A stretch of 32,544 nucleotides of DNA from Vibrio variabilis (GCF_003263785.1 NZ_JYJK01000093.1:1-32544), one strand, 5' to 3'; shown: positions 9,198 to 18,555, counted from the stretch's first letter. The notes: generated by a model not told the origin, from the sequence alone. Program-made: numbers and translations.

Positions 9198-9208
9198 ATA
9201 TCAGCTTG

Positions 9209-9808
9209 TTAGGTTGGCTTGGTGTCAGGATTTATCTCAGAAGTCGTTTCATCGTCCGATTTGGTTTGGTGCTCTGTTCTAGAGCTTTCCACAGACGCGC
9301 TCGTAGCAGACTCACTAGCGTCGGACTCAACACCTTTGGTGCTATGCTCGGTATCACTCGATGCCAGTGCCGTTGGTTCCTGAGACTCTTCTCTAGTTTC
9401 CAACTTCTCATCAATCTCTTTTACCCAGCCCCTAAGCGTCTCCGCTACTTCTGTAGCGAGGGGTTTAACGGCTGAGTAGTCATGGTCATAATCATTCAAT
9501 CCATCGACGACATTGAACTCAGGCTGCATAAACAGCTTTCTAAGCGCGGCTTTTTTAACCGCTTTATCCACTTCAGTATTAGCAAGCAGTTGCGATATAG
9601 AAAGCTCGCCTTCTTCTGTATCGACGGTGGTTTCTGTCTCGGCTTCAACCCCAGGCTCTGATTCCAGCGAGTCTGTTGGTGCATCCAGTTCAACATTATC
9701 TTCCGCGCCTGAGATCTCTGTTTGCTCACCGTCAACAGGCAAGATTTCTGGCTCAGTCTGCTCCTCTAATTTACGCTGAGACCAACGTGATAGAAAACTA
9801 TTTGCCAC
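9209..9808 (-). CDS. DUF3306 domain protein of the fdh locus
   Basis: This 199-residue acidic, low-complexity protein of unknown function matches DUF3306 proteins, which are usually encoded beside formate dehydrogenase genes. The N-terminus is MANSFLSRWSQRKLEE. The conserved middle covers LSISQLLANTEVDKAVKKAALRKLFMQPEFNVVDGLNDYDHDYS (about 68-110). The rest is rich in Glu, Ser and Thr and is probably disordered. The start overlaps the end of the DUF3305 gene by 11 nt, so translation is probably coupled. No signal peptide or membrane segment is visible. Confidence 0.82.
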   Translation of the reverse strand: MANSFLSRWSQRKLEEQTEPEILPVDGEQTEISGAEDNVELDAPTDSLESEPGVEAETETTVDTEEGELSISQLLANTEVDKAVKKAALRKLFMQPEFNVVDGLNDYDHDYSAVKPLATEVAETLRGWVKEIDEKLETREESQEPTALASSDTEHSTKGVESDASESATSASVESSRTEHQTKSDDETTSEINPDTKPT

Positions 9809-10289
9809 TTGAACGCCCCGCGCCTTTGCGTTTTTTCCGTCTTACTTCGAGCAGTTCACCATGCCGACCGATGAACGCTTCCATCCACGCTTGAATGGGC
9901 AATGGAATGGGCTTAGATAGCACCAAGTAGTCACCGTCCATAAATGAACCAGCCACGGCCTGTGACGCTGTCACTACAATCGGCTTAAGACTAAGTTCAT
10001 CGTGACTATCAAGCACAACGAATAGCATTGGATTCTGGGAACTAAGGTTAAAACGATAGTCGGTGCGCTCATCTCGATAGAGCTCTAAGATGGCATGAGG
10101 TTTGCTGCTATCCGTGACTTCTAATTGAAAGCCTTCAAGCTCGCGCTGGGTGCTTGTCCAGCGTCCTACTTGCTTTTCAACAACAGACAAGTCGATTTGT
10201 ATCGGCCATTGATGCTCGTTTTTTTCAATAAGCTGAGCATCAAAAGTAGAAGAATGGTTAGGAATGGATTCAGGAGTTTCTGACTGCAT
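9798..10289 (-). CDS. DUF3305 domain protein of the fdh locus
   Basis: This 163-residue protein matches DUF3305, a family found with DUF3306, FdhD and formate dehydrogenase genes. The core is WPIQIDLSVVEKQVGRWTSTQRELEGFQLE (about 28-57), then FNLSSQNPMLFVVLD and a C-terminal LPIQAWMEAFIGRHGELLEVRRKKRKG. It is probably cytoplasmic. The function is unknown; conserved context suggests help in formate dehydrogenase maturation. It is divergent from fdhD, with about 130 bp between them. Confidence 0.83.
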   Translation of the reverse strand: MQSETPESIPNHSSTFDAQLIEKNEHQWPIQIDLSVVEKQVGRWTSTQRELEGFQLEVTDSSKPHAILELYRDERTDYRFNLSSQNPMLFVVLDSHDELSLKPIVVTASQAVAGSFMDGDYLVLSKPIPLPIQAWMEAFIGRHGELLEVRRKKRKGAGRSSGK

Positions 10290-10423
10290 TTCATATCCCT
10301 AAATTAGCGTAAGTTATTTGCGCGCCAAAACTTTATTGGTAATAATCGTTTAAGCATTAGTGAAAACTAAGCAAATATCAAGCCAATAGCCAAGTGCTAC
10401 TGCCAGACCAAAAGGATATACGC

Positions 10424-11248
10424 GTGGTTAAACCCAACATTATTAGAACAAGCGAAAATCCCCTTCAAACCATCGAAGTCGACGTGTACGACGAATATGG
10501 TGAAAAGTTGACCAAGCAAATCGCCTGCGAACGCCCTCTTACTGTCATGCTGAACTGGAAAGAGATCGTGACATTGATGACGCTCGGCTCACGGCCTGAC
10601 TCTCTCGTATTAGGCTACTTAAAGAACCAAGGTTTTCTGTCTGATCCTGCTGCCATTGAATCATTAATTATCGACTGGGAGACGCATTCAGCGGCCGTCA
10701 TCACCAAAGAAAATACCGACTTCCTTGAAGAAGCTTTGAAGAAGAAAACCGTTACCTCAGGCTGCGGTCAAGGCACCATGTATGGCAACGTTATGAAGCA
10801 ACTTGAAGGCTATCAAGTGCCCCAAACACCACTCAAGCAGTCTCAGATTTACGCGACGCTCGAAGCCTTGACCCATTACAACGACACTTACAAAAAAGCC
10901 GGTGCTGTTCATGGCTGCGCGATTTGTAAAGGTGACGAGGTCTTATCGTTTGTTGAAGATGTAGGTCGTCACAACGCGGTCGACACTCTTGCGGGTGAAA
11001 TGTGGATCAATGAAGAAACGGGCGATGACAAAATCTTCTATACGACGGGTCGATTAACCTCGGAGATGGTGATCAAAGTAGCACAAATGGGTATTCCAGT
11101 GCTGCTTTCTCGCTCTGGTGTGACTCAAATGGGGCTCGATCTCGCCAAACAGTTTGGGATTACGACTATCGCACGCGCTAAAGGCCTGCGCTTCCAAGTC
11201 TTTACTGGCGGTGAAAAAGTCGATTTTGATGTGAAAGGTAACAGCTAA
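10424..11248 (+). CDS. fdhD: Formate dehydrogenase accessory sulfurtransferase FdhD
   Basis: FdhD passes sulfur from IscS to the molybdenum/tungsten cofactor, which is needed for active formate dehydrogenase. Visible features are the N-terminal ERPLTVMLNWKEIVTLMTLG, the loop TVTSGCGQGT, VEDVGRHNAVDTLAG and FYTTGRLTSEMVIKVAQMGIPVLLSRSG. Only one Cys (Cys114) is seen in the loop where E. coli has a CxxC pair; a separate GCAIC follows at 164-168. The frame opens at a GTG at 10394, but the GTG at 10424 has AGGA 7 nt before it and begins MVKPNIIRTSENPLQT, so I prefer it. The protein has 274 residues. It has its own terminator and is divergent from the DUF3305 gene. Confidence 0.92.
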   Translation: MVKPNIIRTSENPLQTIEVDVYDEYGEKLTKQIACERPLTVMLNWKEIVTLMTLGSRPDSLVLGYLKNQGFLSDPAAIESLIIDWETHSAAVITKENTDFLEEALKKKTVTSGCGQGTMYGNVMKQLEGYQVPQTPLKQSQIYATLEALTHYNDTYKKAGAVHGCAICKGDEVLSFVEDVGRHNAVDTLAGEMWINEETGDDKIFYTTGRLTSEMVIKVAQMGIPVLLSRSGVTQMGLDLAKQFGITTIARAKGLRFQVFTGGEKVDFDVKGNS

Positions 11249-11276
11249 GCTTTGTACCAATGGATTGAGATAAACA

Positions 11277-11301
11277 GCCTCCTAGTTTTGGAGGCTTTTT
11301 T
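11277..11301 (+). terminator. Rho-independent terminator of fdhD
   Basis: GCCTCC (11277-11282) pairs with GGAGGC (11290-11295) around a 7-nt loop and is followed by six Ts. It lies 29 nt after the fdhD stop. Confidence 0.9.
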
Positions 11302-11403
11302 AATCAGATTACCATCCAATAAGAAAATCCCCCTTGGCCTCACTCGTCTCACCCAAGCATTCACATTACTCTGTGACGAAATACTCACCATTGCAGAGTC
11401 AGC

Positions 11404-11759
11404 ATGAATCTTATCGTCAATGTTCATAAAGGTGTCCGTAAACTCGGATTTGAATGGCTACGCGCCAAGCGTGGAAATGCGGCATGAAAGCGAACCTAGT
11501 AACACGCGTCGTTGGTGTTGCCAAAGGACAAGTCGTTTGTGTGATTGAAGGCGTGCGCGCAGAACTCTCTACCGAGATAAACAACCCCCATCACAATGAG
11601 GAAAAACAAGGTCGATACGTATTCGTTGGTGGCGAACTGTGGGAACCCAACAACCTACTTGCCCCAGCATTCCCGAGTTTTATGTTTATGCATGTGCGTA
11701 ATCTTGGCAGCAAGCATAAGTATATGACGGACGATGAACTGCTGTTTAACTTAGCGTAA
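11404..11759 (+). CDS. Small protein of unknown function, possibly frameshifted
   Basis: I do not recognise this gene. An ATG at 11404 begins a 27-residue frame (MNLIVNVHKGVRKLGFEW...). Its TGA overlaps the ATG at 11484 of a second frame of 91 residues (MKANLVTRVVGVAKGQVVCVIEGVRAELS...) ending at 11759. There are two readings. In the first, two frames are coupled by ATGA. In the second, one 118-residue protein has lost a base near 11484, as in many genes of this window. The second frame looks soluble and mixed alpha/beta, with GRYVFVGGELWEPNNLLAPAFPSF in the middle. The next gene starts 9 nt downstream. Confidence 0.55.
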
Positions 11760-11768
11760 GCCGAAAAA

Positions 11769-12117
11769 ATGGTCGCTCTATTTCTCAAGTGTTTGATTGG
11801 CGCAGCGGCTGTGATGCTGATTGCCATCCTATCTAAAAGTAAGAACTACTTTATAGCGGGGCTGGTTCCGCTGTTTCCGAGTTTTGCTTTGATCGCCCAT
11901 TACATCGTCGCGACGGAGCGCAATATGGAAGCGCTTCGTATGACAGCTTTGTTTGGGCTTTATTCGCTCATGCCATATGCGGCTTATTTGATTGCGGTGT
12001 ATTATTTTTAGCTATCACTTGTCGGTCGTGGGGACGTTGGTGTCGGCGGTGTTGGTTTGGGTGATGTTTGCGTATTTGTTGTTGATGGTTTGGGTTCGGG
12101 GTGTGGTTGTGGGGTGA
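11769..12117 (+). CDS. GlpM-family small membrane protein; frame broken near the end
   Basis: This inner-membrane protein has the GlpM pattern: LLIAILSKSKNYFIAGLVPLFPSFALIAHYIVATER, then FGLYSLMPYAAYLIAVYYF. GlpM was linked to alginate production in Pseudomonas; here the role is unknown. The frame as read stops at 12011 (80 residues). If one T is removed from the run of five at 12005-12009, it continues SYHLSVVGTLVSAVLVWVMFAYLLLMVW to a stop at 12117, about 115 residues, the usual length with a last hydrophobic helix. This is the only break here that looks like an extra base. Confidence 0.78.
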
Positions 12118-12128
12118 TTTTGGTATAC

Positions 12129-12152
12129 AAAAAAGCCCCGCATCCGCGAGGC
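12129..12152 (-). terminator. Rho-independent terminator of ybiT
   Basis: On the minus strand GCCTCGC pairs with GCGGGGC (one G-U pair) around a 4-nt loop and is followed by six Ts. It lies 24 nt after the ybiT stop. Confidence 0.88.
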
Positions 12153-12175
12153 TTCCATCAAAGCAATCTAAACAA

Positions 12176-13768
12176 TTACCCATCAATACCTTTCGATCTC
12201 AAGAACTCAGCATACGTGCCGCGGAAGTCATTAATCTTCCCGCCTTTGATCTCAAGAATACGAGTCGCTAGCGAGTCTACAAACACGCGGTCGTGCGATA
12301 CGAAGAGCAGTGTGCCTTTGTACTGCTCAAGAGCGTTGTTCAGCGATTCGATAGACTCCATATCCATGTGGTTGGTTGGTTCGTCCATCAGTAGCATGTT
12401 TGGTTTATGCATCATGATCTTACCAAGAAGCATACGACCTTGCTCACCACCTGATAATACTTTTACAGACTTCTTAATGTCGTCCTGACCAAACAGCATA
12501 CGACCTAGGAAACTGCGGATAACTTGCTCGTCATCGCCCTCTTGACGCCATTGACCCATCCAGTCCATCAGGTTCATGTCTTCTTCGAAGTCATGAGCAT
12601 GATCCTGTGCGTAGTAACCGATGTTGCTGTTTTCAGACCACTTGTACTCACCCGTGCGAGGCTCTAGTACACCAGCCAGTGTGTTTAGCAGAGTTGTTTT
12701 ACCCACACCGTTTTCACCGATGATAGCCACACGCTCACCCACTTCGAAGATTGCATTGAAGTCAGAAAACAAGTCTTCCTCGAAGCCTTGGCTGAGGTTT
12801 TCAACGTTAAGTGCGTTACGGAATAGCTCTTTCTCTTGGTCAAAACGAATAAATGGGTTTTGACGGCTTGAAGGTTTCACTTCTTCTAGCTGAATCTTAT
12901 CGATCTGTTTAGCACGAGACGTTGCTTGCTTCGCTTTCGATGCGTTTGCAGAGAAACGCGCTACGAAGGTGTTTAGCTCAGCAATCTGCGCTTTCTTCTT
13001 CGCGTTGTCTGCCAATAGACGTTCACGTGCTTGTGAAGCCGCAACCATGTATTCATCATAGTTACCTGTGAACAGACGAAGTTCACCGTAATCCAAGTCA
13101 GCCATGTGCGTACACACTGAGTTTAGGAAGTGACGGTCGTGCGAGATGATGATCATGGTGCAGTTGCGTTGGTTTAGTGTTTCTTCTAGCCAACGAATCG
13201 TGTCCATATCCAAGTTGTTGGTTGGTTCGTCTAGCAGCATGATGTGCGGGTCAGCAAAAAGTACCTGAGCCAAAAGCACACGCAGTTTCCAACCTGGAGC
13301 CACTTCGCTCATTAGGCCAAAGTGCTGCTCTTCTGGAATACCTACTGCCAATAGTAGCTCGCCAGCTTTCGCTTCTGCCATATAGCCATCAAGTTCAGCA
13401 AATTGAACTTCAAGATCAGCCACTTTCATCCCGTCTTCTTCGCTCATCTCTGCTAGCGAGTAAATACGGTCACGCTCTTGCTTGATTGCCCAAAGTTCTT
13501 TGTGACCCATGATAACAGTGTCAACAACTGTGAACTCTTCGTAAGCGAACTGATCCTGGTTTAGCTTGGCTACGCGTTCGTTCGGATCATAAGAGACGTT
13601 TCCGCTAGTAGGTTCCAGCTCGCCGCTCAAAATCTTCATGAAAGTTGATTTACCACAGCCGTTTGCGCCAATAAGGCCATAACGGTTGCCTTCGCCAAAC
13701 TTAATAGAGATGTTTTCAAACAGTGGTTTAGCACCAAACTGCTGAGTGATATTTGCGGTCGATAGCAC
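12176..13768 (-). CDS. ybiT: ABC-F family ATPase YbiT
   Basis: This soluble ATPase has two ABC domains and no membrane part, and is thought to act on the ribosome. It has 530 residues, the same as E. coli YbiT. The first Walker A is GANGCGKST (about 34-42). The first Walker [13 protein letters not shown], is followed by a His-switch ISHDRHFLN. The linker region is rich in Lys and Ala ([26 protein letters not shown]), as in ABC-F proteins. The second half has [18 protein letters not shown] and [14 protein letters not shown]. The gene is single, divergent from the NTPase-MscS pair, and its frame is intact. Confidence 0.93.
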   Translation of the reverse strand: MLSTANITQQFGAKPLFENISIKFGEGNRYGLIGANGCGKSTFMKILSGELEPTSGNVSYDPNERVAKLNQDQFAYEEFTVVDTVIMGHKELWAIKQERDRIYSLAEMSEEDGMKVADLEVQFAELDGYMAEAKAGELLLAVGIPEEQHFGLMSEVAPGWKLRVLLAQVLFADPHIMLLDEPTNNLDMDTIRWLEETLNQRNCTMIIISHDRHFLNSVCTHMADLDYGELRLFTGNYDEYMVAASQARERLLADNAKKKAQIAELNTFVARFSANASKAKQATSRAKQIDKIQLEEVKPSSRQNPFIRFDQEKELFRNALNVENLSQGFEEDLFSDFNAIFEVGERVAIIGENGVGKTTLLNTLAGVLEPRTGEYKWSENSNIGYYAQDHAHDFEEDMNLMDWMGQWRQEGDDEQVIRSFLGRMLFGQDDIKKSVKVLSGGEQGRMLLGKIMMHKPNMLLMDEPTNHMDMESIESLNNALEQYKGTLLFVSHDRVFVDSLATRILEIKGGKINDFRGTYAEFLRSKGIDG

Positions 13769-13954
13769 GAGCGTTACCTATGTGAATGAACAAAACTGCG
13801 CAACCCTACAGTCTCTTGCTCCGAGATGCAAGTAAGAACCGCTTCATGGATAAAAACAGACGTTTTTTCTGTTCTCCAGAGCAGAGCGCTAAGAGTCAAA
13901 CTACACTAATAACAAATCACTAAGACTCAATCAGTTACGGGTGGGAAGCTGACA

Positions 13955-16296
13955 ATGACAAAACAGATATTCTGGTTATGGTTGATGGTGATAACGCTGA
14001 GCTTCCCAAGCCACGCGCGCTGGGATTATCAAGACGATGCGCTACCCACTGCGTCAGAAGATGCGATCTCTTTGGAGCAAGAAATTTCGACTCTCCCAAC
14101 AGCGATGTTTATGACGCCCCTGACATCAACAAAGTGCGGCGCCTACTCTCCTACACCTTAGATCAACAAGATCGCAGCATCATTGAGTTTAATGAAGCAC
14201 TCGCCGTCTACAAAGATGAGCCAAGTGATGACCATTGGTTTGATGTTCAAAGTGACTATTTGACTTTAAACAGTTTAAGTTTGAGTAAACAGTCTTTATT
14301 GGAGCTGGCCTCAGAAAAGACCTTCTCTCAATTAACTGGCTTTGGTCCTGATGGCGTCACACAGTTCAAACAAGAGTGGCGCATTACTCAGCTCAACGCA
14401 GAATACTTCCTGTTCTTTCAGCTTCGCAGTCTCAAGACCCTTATTAGAGAAATATTCATCTCCCCTGTCCCCGTCATTTGGGTTGGCGTGCAGGTCTTTG
14501 TCATCTATTCGCTACTCATGTGGTGGTTAGCCAACCATCGCAGGTTATTTGAGCATTTCAAGGCATATGTCTCAACCTCAATGAATAAGCCTCCTATATG
14601 GGTGCGCTTGATCTGGTATTTAGGGCGTGCAAGTAAAGCTATCGCTTGGTTGATTGCCATTACCGTCTCTTTGCGAGTACTCAGCAGTATCGAAGCGCTT
14701 TCACAGCTTTACTACATCGAATTGTTTACTTGGTGGATATTAGGTGGATCTATTGCCATCTCCTTTATCCTTGAGTTTGTGCAGCGCAATAGTCTCGCCA
14801 CCAATAAAACCGTGGCGGCACTGAGGCTGTCTACGGTTAGACGCTATGTGTGGAGCTTTATTGTTGTTGGCCTGGTTCTACAAATTGCCTCGCAGACACT
14901 TGGCAAGGGCACCATCTATTACTGGATAACCAGTGTCTTTTCTTTCTGGTTTGCCCTCATCACCCTTAGCGTCATCATCATGTGGAAACAGGTGGTGTTC
15001 GAATCGTTAGACAAGATCTCTGAAAAACCTATTATTGTTGTATGGGCTGCGGCGAGAAAAGACGTATTCATTATTGGATGGATCGCCACCGCTGTTGCGA
15101 CTTTATGGATCGCTGTGCATCACTTGAAGAACCGTCTCATTGGTTTTTTGTCACGGTACACCATGTTCAACCAAGCTCTCACCTATTTGTTTAAGATTGA
15201 AGTCGCTAAACAAACTGGCAACAGCGCCGACGAAAACCTTGTACGTATTAAAGGTGATGCTGCGTTTGAATATATTCTTCCCGGTGATGACAGTAGCCCT
15301 CTGGTCGACTACGCGAAACAAGAAATACAACAACTTTCCAAATACCTGCTCACCAACAGTCCAGCGATCTGTATTGTTACCGGGGAGCGCGGTATCGGTG
15401 CTACCCGCTTGCTTACTCAAATTCTCAGCAAATTAAAAAACGCAGAGCCGATTTACATCAATTGCCCAAATTCCGGATACAACGATCTGCTGATGCACTT
15501 GGCGGTAAGTTTGGGGTTAGAAGAAGAAACCAGCGAAGTAAAAATTCTTAGCCACCTGAGAAAGAGTGACACTCACTATTTAATCGCGATTGATAACTGT
15601 CAGCGAATGGTGAAACCAAAGGTGGGAGGATTAAACGACTTAATTCGATTTACTAACCTACTTCGCCGATCCAAACAAAGTCATCGAGCAGTGTTCTCTA
15701 TCGAAAAAGCCAGTTGGCGCTTTATCGATAGAGCGCGTGGCGAACGTTTGCTGTTCGACTGGGTCGCTTTTCTACCAAGATGGAACGAGGAGCAAATGTC
15801 TGCACTACTCGACAGTCGCATTAATCCTAATGTTAGCCACTCAGTAAGTTTCGAAGGGCTTGTCGTACCGAAACAGTGGGACAACGACAGTGAGTCTGAA
15901 GAAGATCGCGCGAAACAAGGCTTCTATCGTATTTTATGGCACTACTCAGACGGTAATCCTACGGTAGCACTAAGATTTTTCCGTTTCTCATTGAATCGAA
16001 ACAAAGAAACGGAACAAGTTTCGGTGCGACTATTCCACGCTCCCGAATCAGAGGAGCTCGATAAAATGCCCAAACCTATGTTGGCTATATTGCGCTCCAT
16101 CGTCCAGCTCGAATCCGCATCACCAGAAGATGTTTCTGATTGTACACAGCTCACCATTTCTGAAGTCATCGGTTCTCTCAGGTATTTCCAGAGCAGAGGC
16201 TATATTGAATGGCGCGAAGATAAGGCAAGGATTTCCGACCATTGGTTTCGACATATCACCAACGTATTAGACCGACAGCACTTACTGGTTAAGTAA
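13955..16296 (+). CDS. Membrane NTPase-like protein with a signal peptide, paired with an MscS channel; one frameshift as read
   Basis: I do not recognise a named family. The repaired protein has 780 residues. It has a signal peptide (ends SFPSHA), a periplasmic domain of about 145 residues, six likely membrane helices (about 170-192, 228-246, 253-275, 297-315, 320-344, 369-390) and a cytoplasmic NTPase-like region. The P-loop reads GERGIGATR (about 477-485), so the usual Lys is Ala. A Walker B-like YLIAIDN follows at 542-548, and a winged-helix-like end (ISEVIGSLRYFQSRGYIEWRED) closes the protein. One base is missing near 14096-14100; CTC-CCx-AAC-AGC joins STLP to NSDVYDAPD. The MscS gene follows 20 nt later. 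Confidence 0.75.
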
Positions 16297-16316
16297 GCAG
16301 TTCAATGAGGAATAAA

Positions 16317-17198
16317 ATGATAATAAAGCGTTTACTCTTGCTGCCTTTGGCTTTGGTTGCATCCTTAACTTGGGCAAGTGAAGAGATCCCATCAGTGGAT
16401 AGTATTACTCAGTTTGCCTCGCTCATTCGCTGGTCGGGTGTGCTGGCGAGTGTCCTGATCGTTATGGCGACGTGGCTGCTGATTAAGTTCATGAACTCTA
16501 TGGTAGAAAGTATTGGCGGTCAGTTTGTTCAATATCGAATGCTACTGCAAAAGCTGCAATCCTTCCTACAGTTCTTTATTTACATGACCGCGGGCATTGT
16601 CGTTTTCATGCTCAGTTTTCGGATTAACGATCACATTCTCGCCCTGATTGGTGGGACATTAGCCGTATCTGTCGGCTTTGCGATGAAAGACCTCGCGGCA
16701 TCGTTTATTGCAGGACTTACCGTGATGATAGACAGGCCATTCCAGGTTGGTGACCGCGTCACATTTGAAGGCAATTATGGTGATATTTTGACGATAGGTC
16801 TGCGCTCCGTTCGGATGCGAACCCTAAATGATGACATCATCACCATCCCAAACAACAAGTTCTTAAACGAAGTAACCGTCAGTGGTAACTATGGCGCGCT
16901 TGACATGCAGGTTGTGATTCCATTTTATGTAGGAATGAATGAAGATATCGTGTTGGCACGTAACTTAATCCAAGAAGCCGCGTCATCGAGTCGTTATATT
17001 CACCTACCCAAACCCGTCACCGTGCTCGTCAAACAGACCATTACCGATAACTATCTGGCGATCCAGCTAACATGCAAAGCCTATGTGGTGGATACCGCGT
17101 ATGAAAAGCTATTCGAAACGGACATCACACTTCGGGTGATGAGCGAATTTCAAAAGCATGGTATCCATCCGCCACAGATAGCCGTTAAGAATGGTTAA
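16317..17198 (+). CDS. MscS-family mechanosensitive ion channel
   Basis: This inner-membrane channel would open under membrane tension or another signal. It has about 293 residues. A signal-like first helix ends SLTWA. Two further helices follow, and then the pore-lining helix with Gly/Ala pattern IGGTLAVSVGFAMKDLAASFIAGLTVMIDRPFQVGD, the MscS hallmark (about 100-140). The beta domain contains VRMRTLNDDIITIPNNKFL. An ATG lies at 16305, but AGGA with good spacing points to the ATG at 16317. It is in an operon with the NTPase-like gene, which suggests a gated or regulated channel; this is inference. Confidence 0.92.
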   Translation: MIIKRLLLLPLALVASLTWASEEIPSVDSITQFASLIRWSGVLASVLIVMATWLLIKFMNSMVESIGGQFVQYRMLLQKLQSFLQFFIYMTAGIVVFMLSFRINDHILALIGGTLAVSVGFAMKDLAASFIAGLTVMIDRPFQVGDRVTFEGNYGDILTIGLRSVRMRTLNDDIITIPNNKFLNEVTVSGNYGALDMQVVIPFYVGMNEDIVLARNLIQEAASSSRYIHLPKPVTVLVKQTITDNYLAIQLTCKAYVVDTAYEKLFETDITLRVMSEFQKHGIHPPQIAVKNG

Positions 17199-17234
17199 TC
17201 ATTAGAACTCCTAGTGTAAGAGAAACTGACTTAA

Positions 17235-17681
17235 TTATTGCTTCAAAAGGTTTGGCCAGTTTTGATCGGCGCTGGCAATGTTGCCTGGAATATCCTGCTG
17301 CCAGGTACTTTGCACTGACTTACTGTAATTAAGATACAGCTTATCGTGGTGTATATACCACGCAGTAGGGTCGATTTTTGCCGTATAGCCTTTACTCACT
17401 GCCCAGGCGCAGTAACCACCGTACTGGGGTGCGTAGCGGTCTGGATTGGCAGTGAACAAGTCTTGGTTTTGCTTGGATGAGAAGTACCAGGTCGCGTCAT
17501 TCCATTCATAGGTGTAATCACCGTCACCTTTAACAGGCTTGCCTTGGGTAAAGTAAGCCACGGGATCATAGCCGCGAATCGCTTTACCAAAAAAGTCGCT
17601 ATAAACAGGCTCGAGAGCATACGCACTGGTGGCCAACATCAGCCAAAGACATAGAGAAGCAAACAGTTTGTATAGTGGCAT
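17235..17681 (-). CDS. Secreted YHS-domain protein
   Basis: This 148-residue protein has a signal peptide (LWLMLATSAYALE) and a YHS-type domain: KAIRGYDPVAYFTQGKPVKGDGDYTYEWNDATWYFSSKQNQDLFTANPDRYAPQYGGYCAWAVSKGYTAK, followed by a Trp/Tyr-rich end. Small YHS proteins may bind metals. Here only one Cys is present (in YGGYCAWA), so copper binding is not assured. It is probably periplasmic. It is transcribed alone, convergent with the mscS gene and divergent from the small secreted gene at 17810. Confidence 0.88.
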   Translation of the reverse strand: MPLYKLFASLCLWLMLATSAYALEPVYSDFFGKAIRGYDPVAYFTQGKPVKGDGDYTYEWNDATWYFSSKQNQDLFTANPDRYAPQYGGYCAWAVSKGYTAKIDPTAWYIHHDKLYLNYSKSVQSTWQQDIPGNIASADQNWPNLLKQ

Positions 17682-17809
17682 GGTCTCTCCTTGTTTTAAA
17701 TACGTACCAGCATAAGTAGACAGGACGAGATAGGATTATCTTTCAGCTAAAACGGAATTTCGCTGCGTACTGTTAAGTCGAGAACAAAGACCCATCTCAG
17801 GAGGCAGTT

Positions 17810-17989
17810 ATGAAGTGGTTTTGTATACTCGCGCTCACCATATCGAGCACTGCATTTGCAGGAGGCAACACAGGCGGTACCCCAACCGTTCCCTGCTGGG
17901 TGAATGGGGACTATCAAGGCAATATGTTGATAACCAAATGTTGGAATATGGGTGGTTTACCTAATAAAAAACGGTCAATGGAAAACTAA
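17810..17989 (+). CDS. Tiny secreted protein with two cysteines
   Basis: This 59-residue protein is preceded by a strong AGGAGG site 6 nt before the ATG. It has a clear signal peptide (MKWFCILALTISSTAFA), after which about 42 residues remain with two Cys, three Trp-flanked segments and a basic tail (NKKRSMEN). The two mature cysteines (in TVPCWVNGDY and ITKCWNMGG) could form one disulfide in the periplasm. I do not recognise the family. The ribosome site, signal peptide and codon pattern support a real gene. Confidence 0.68.
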   Translation: MKWFCILALTISSTAFAGGNTGGTPTVPCWVNGDYQGNMLITKCWNMGGLPNKKRSMEN

Positions 17990-18123
17990 GCCACGCTCTT
18001 TGTGGCAATGACTCGTGGTGCTCACGTTCCAACTGGTCCAGTTAAAAATAATAATATTTGTCGTTTTCACAAAAACATCAAGTTGATACCTATTAGTGCG
18101 CTACCTACTATTCCACGCACGTA

Positions 18124-18154
18124 ACGCTGCATTCATTACCCTTGAATGCAGCGT
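18124..18154. repeat. Perfect 12-bp hairpin in the leader of the tail-anchored protein gene
   Basis: ACGCTGCATTCA (18124-18135) and TGAATGCAGCGT (18143-18154) pair perfectly around a 7-nt loop. No T tract follows on either strand, so a classical terminator is unlikely. It ends 26 nt before the start codon at 18181, in the right place to affect translation or RNA stability. Confidence 0.55.
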
Positions 18155-18180
18155 CGTTATAAAAATTTGGAGTAGTTGAC

Positions 18181-18555
18181 TTGAACAAGTTATCACACAT
18201 GAATGTCGATAGACTGGGTAAAGAGCGCCTTAAGCGTGAACATGACCTGATGATGCTAAACCGTGTTACCGACCGCGAATTCGAATCTAGAATGGCCATC
18301 TGGGATGCGCTTTCTCTAACAACGGCGCCTCTCGGTGAAGCGAAGCAGTTTATCGAAAATACCTTCAATAAACTTCAAAATGACATTTTCCAAGCGCGCA
18401 AAGAATTCACCATGAGCTTCAGTGATTTTGAAGTCATGGCGACCGAGGAGATTAACTACATTCGCGTTAATGTCGCTGATACCAAGTCTCAGAAAATTTG
18501 GTATGCCCTAATTACGGTAATGGTGCTTGGCACCGTTGCTATTTGTATGCAGTAA
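18181..18555 (+). CDS. Small tail-anchored protein of unknown function
   Basis: This 124-residue protein is mostly helical and charged (RLGKERLKREHDLMMLNRVTDREFESRMAIWDAL, FNKLQNDIFQARKEFTMSF). It ends in a hydrophobic helix, IWYALITVMVLGTVAICMQ, that would anchor it in the inner membrane with the bulk in the cytoplasm. The TTG at 18181 has GGAG 8 nt upstream; an ATG at 18199 is an alternative but lacks a site. I do not recognise the family. Confidence 0.75.
   Translation: MNKLSHMNVDRLGKERLKREHDLMMLNRVTDREFESRMAIWDALSLTTAPLGEAKQFIENTFNKLQNDIFQARKEFTMSFSDFEVMATEEINYIRVNVADTKSQKIWYALITVMVLGTVAICMQ

Noticed and set aside
13769..13954. Structure in the ybiT/NTPase divergent region
   Set aside because: Only a short weak inverted repeat (AACAGA/TCTGTT near 13855-13872) is visible; nothing supports a named element.
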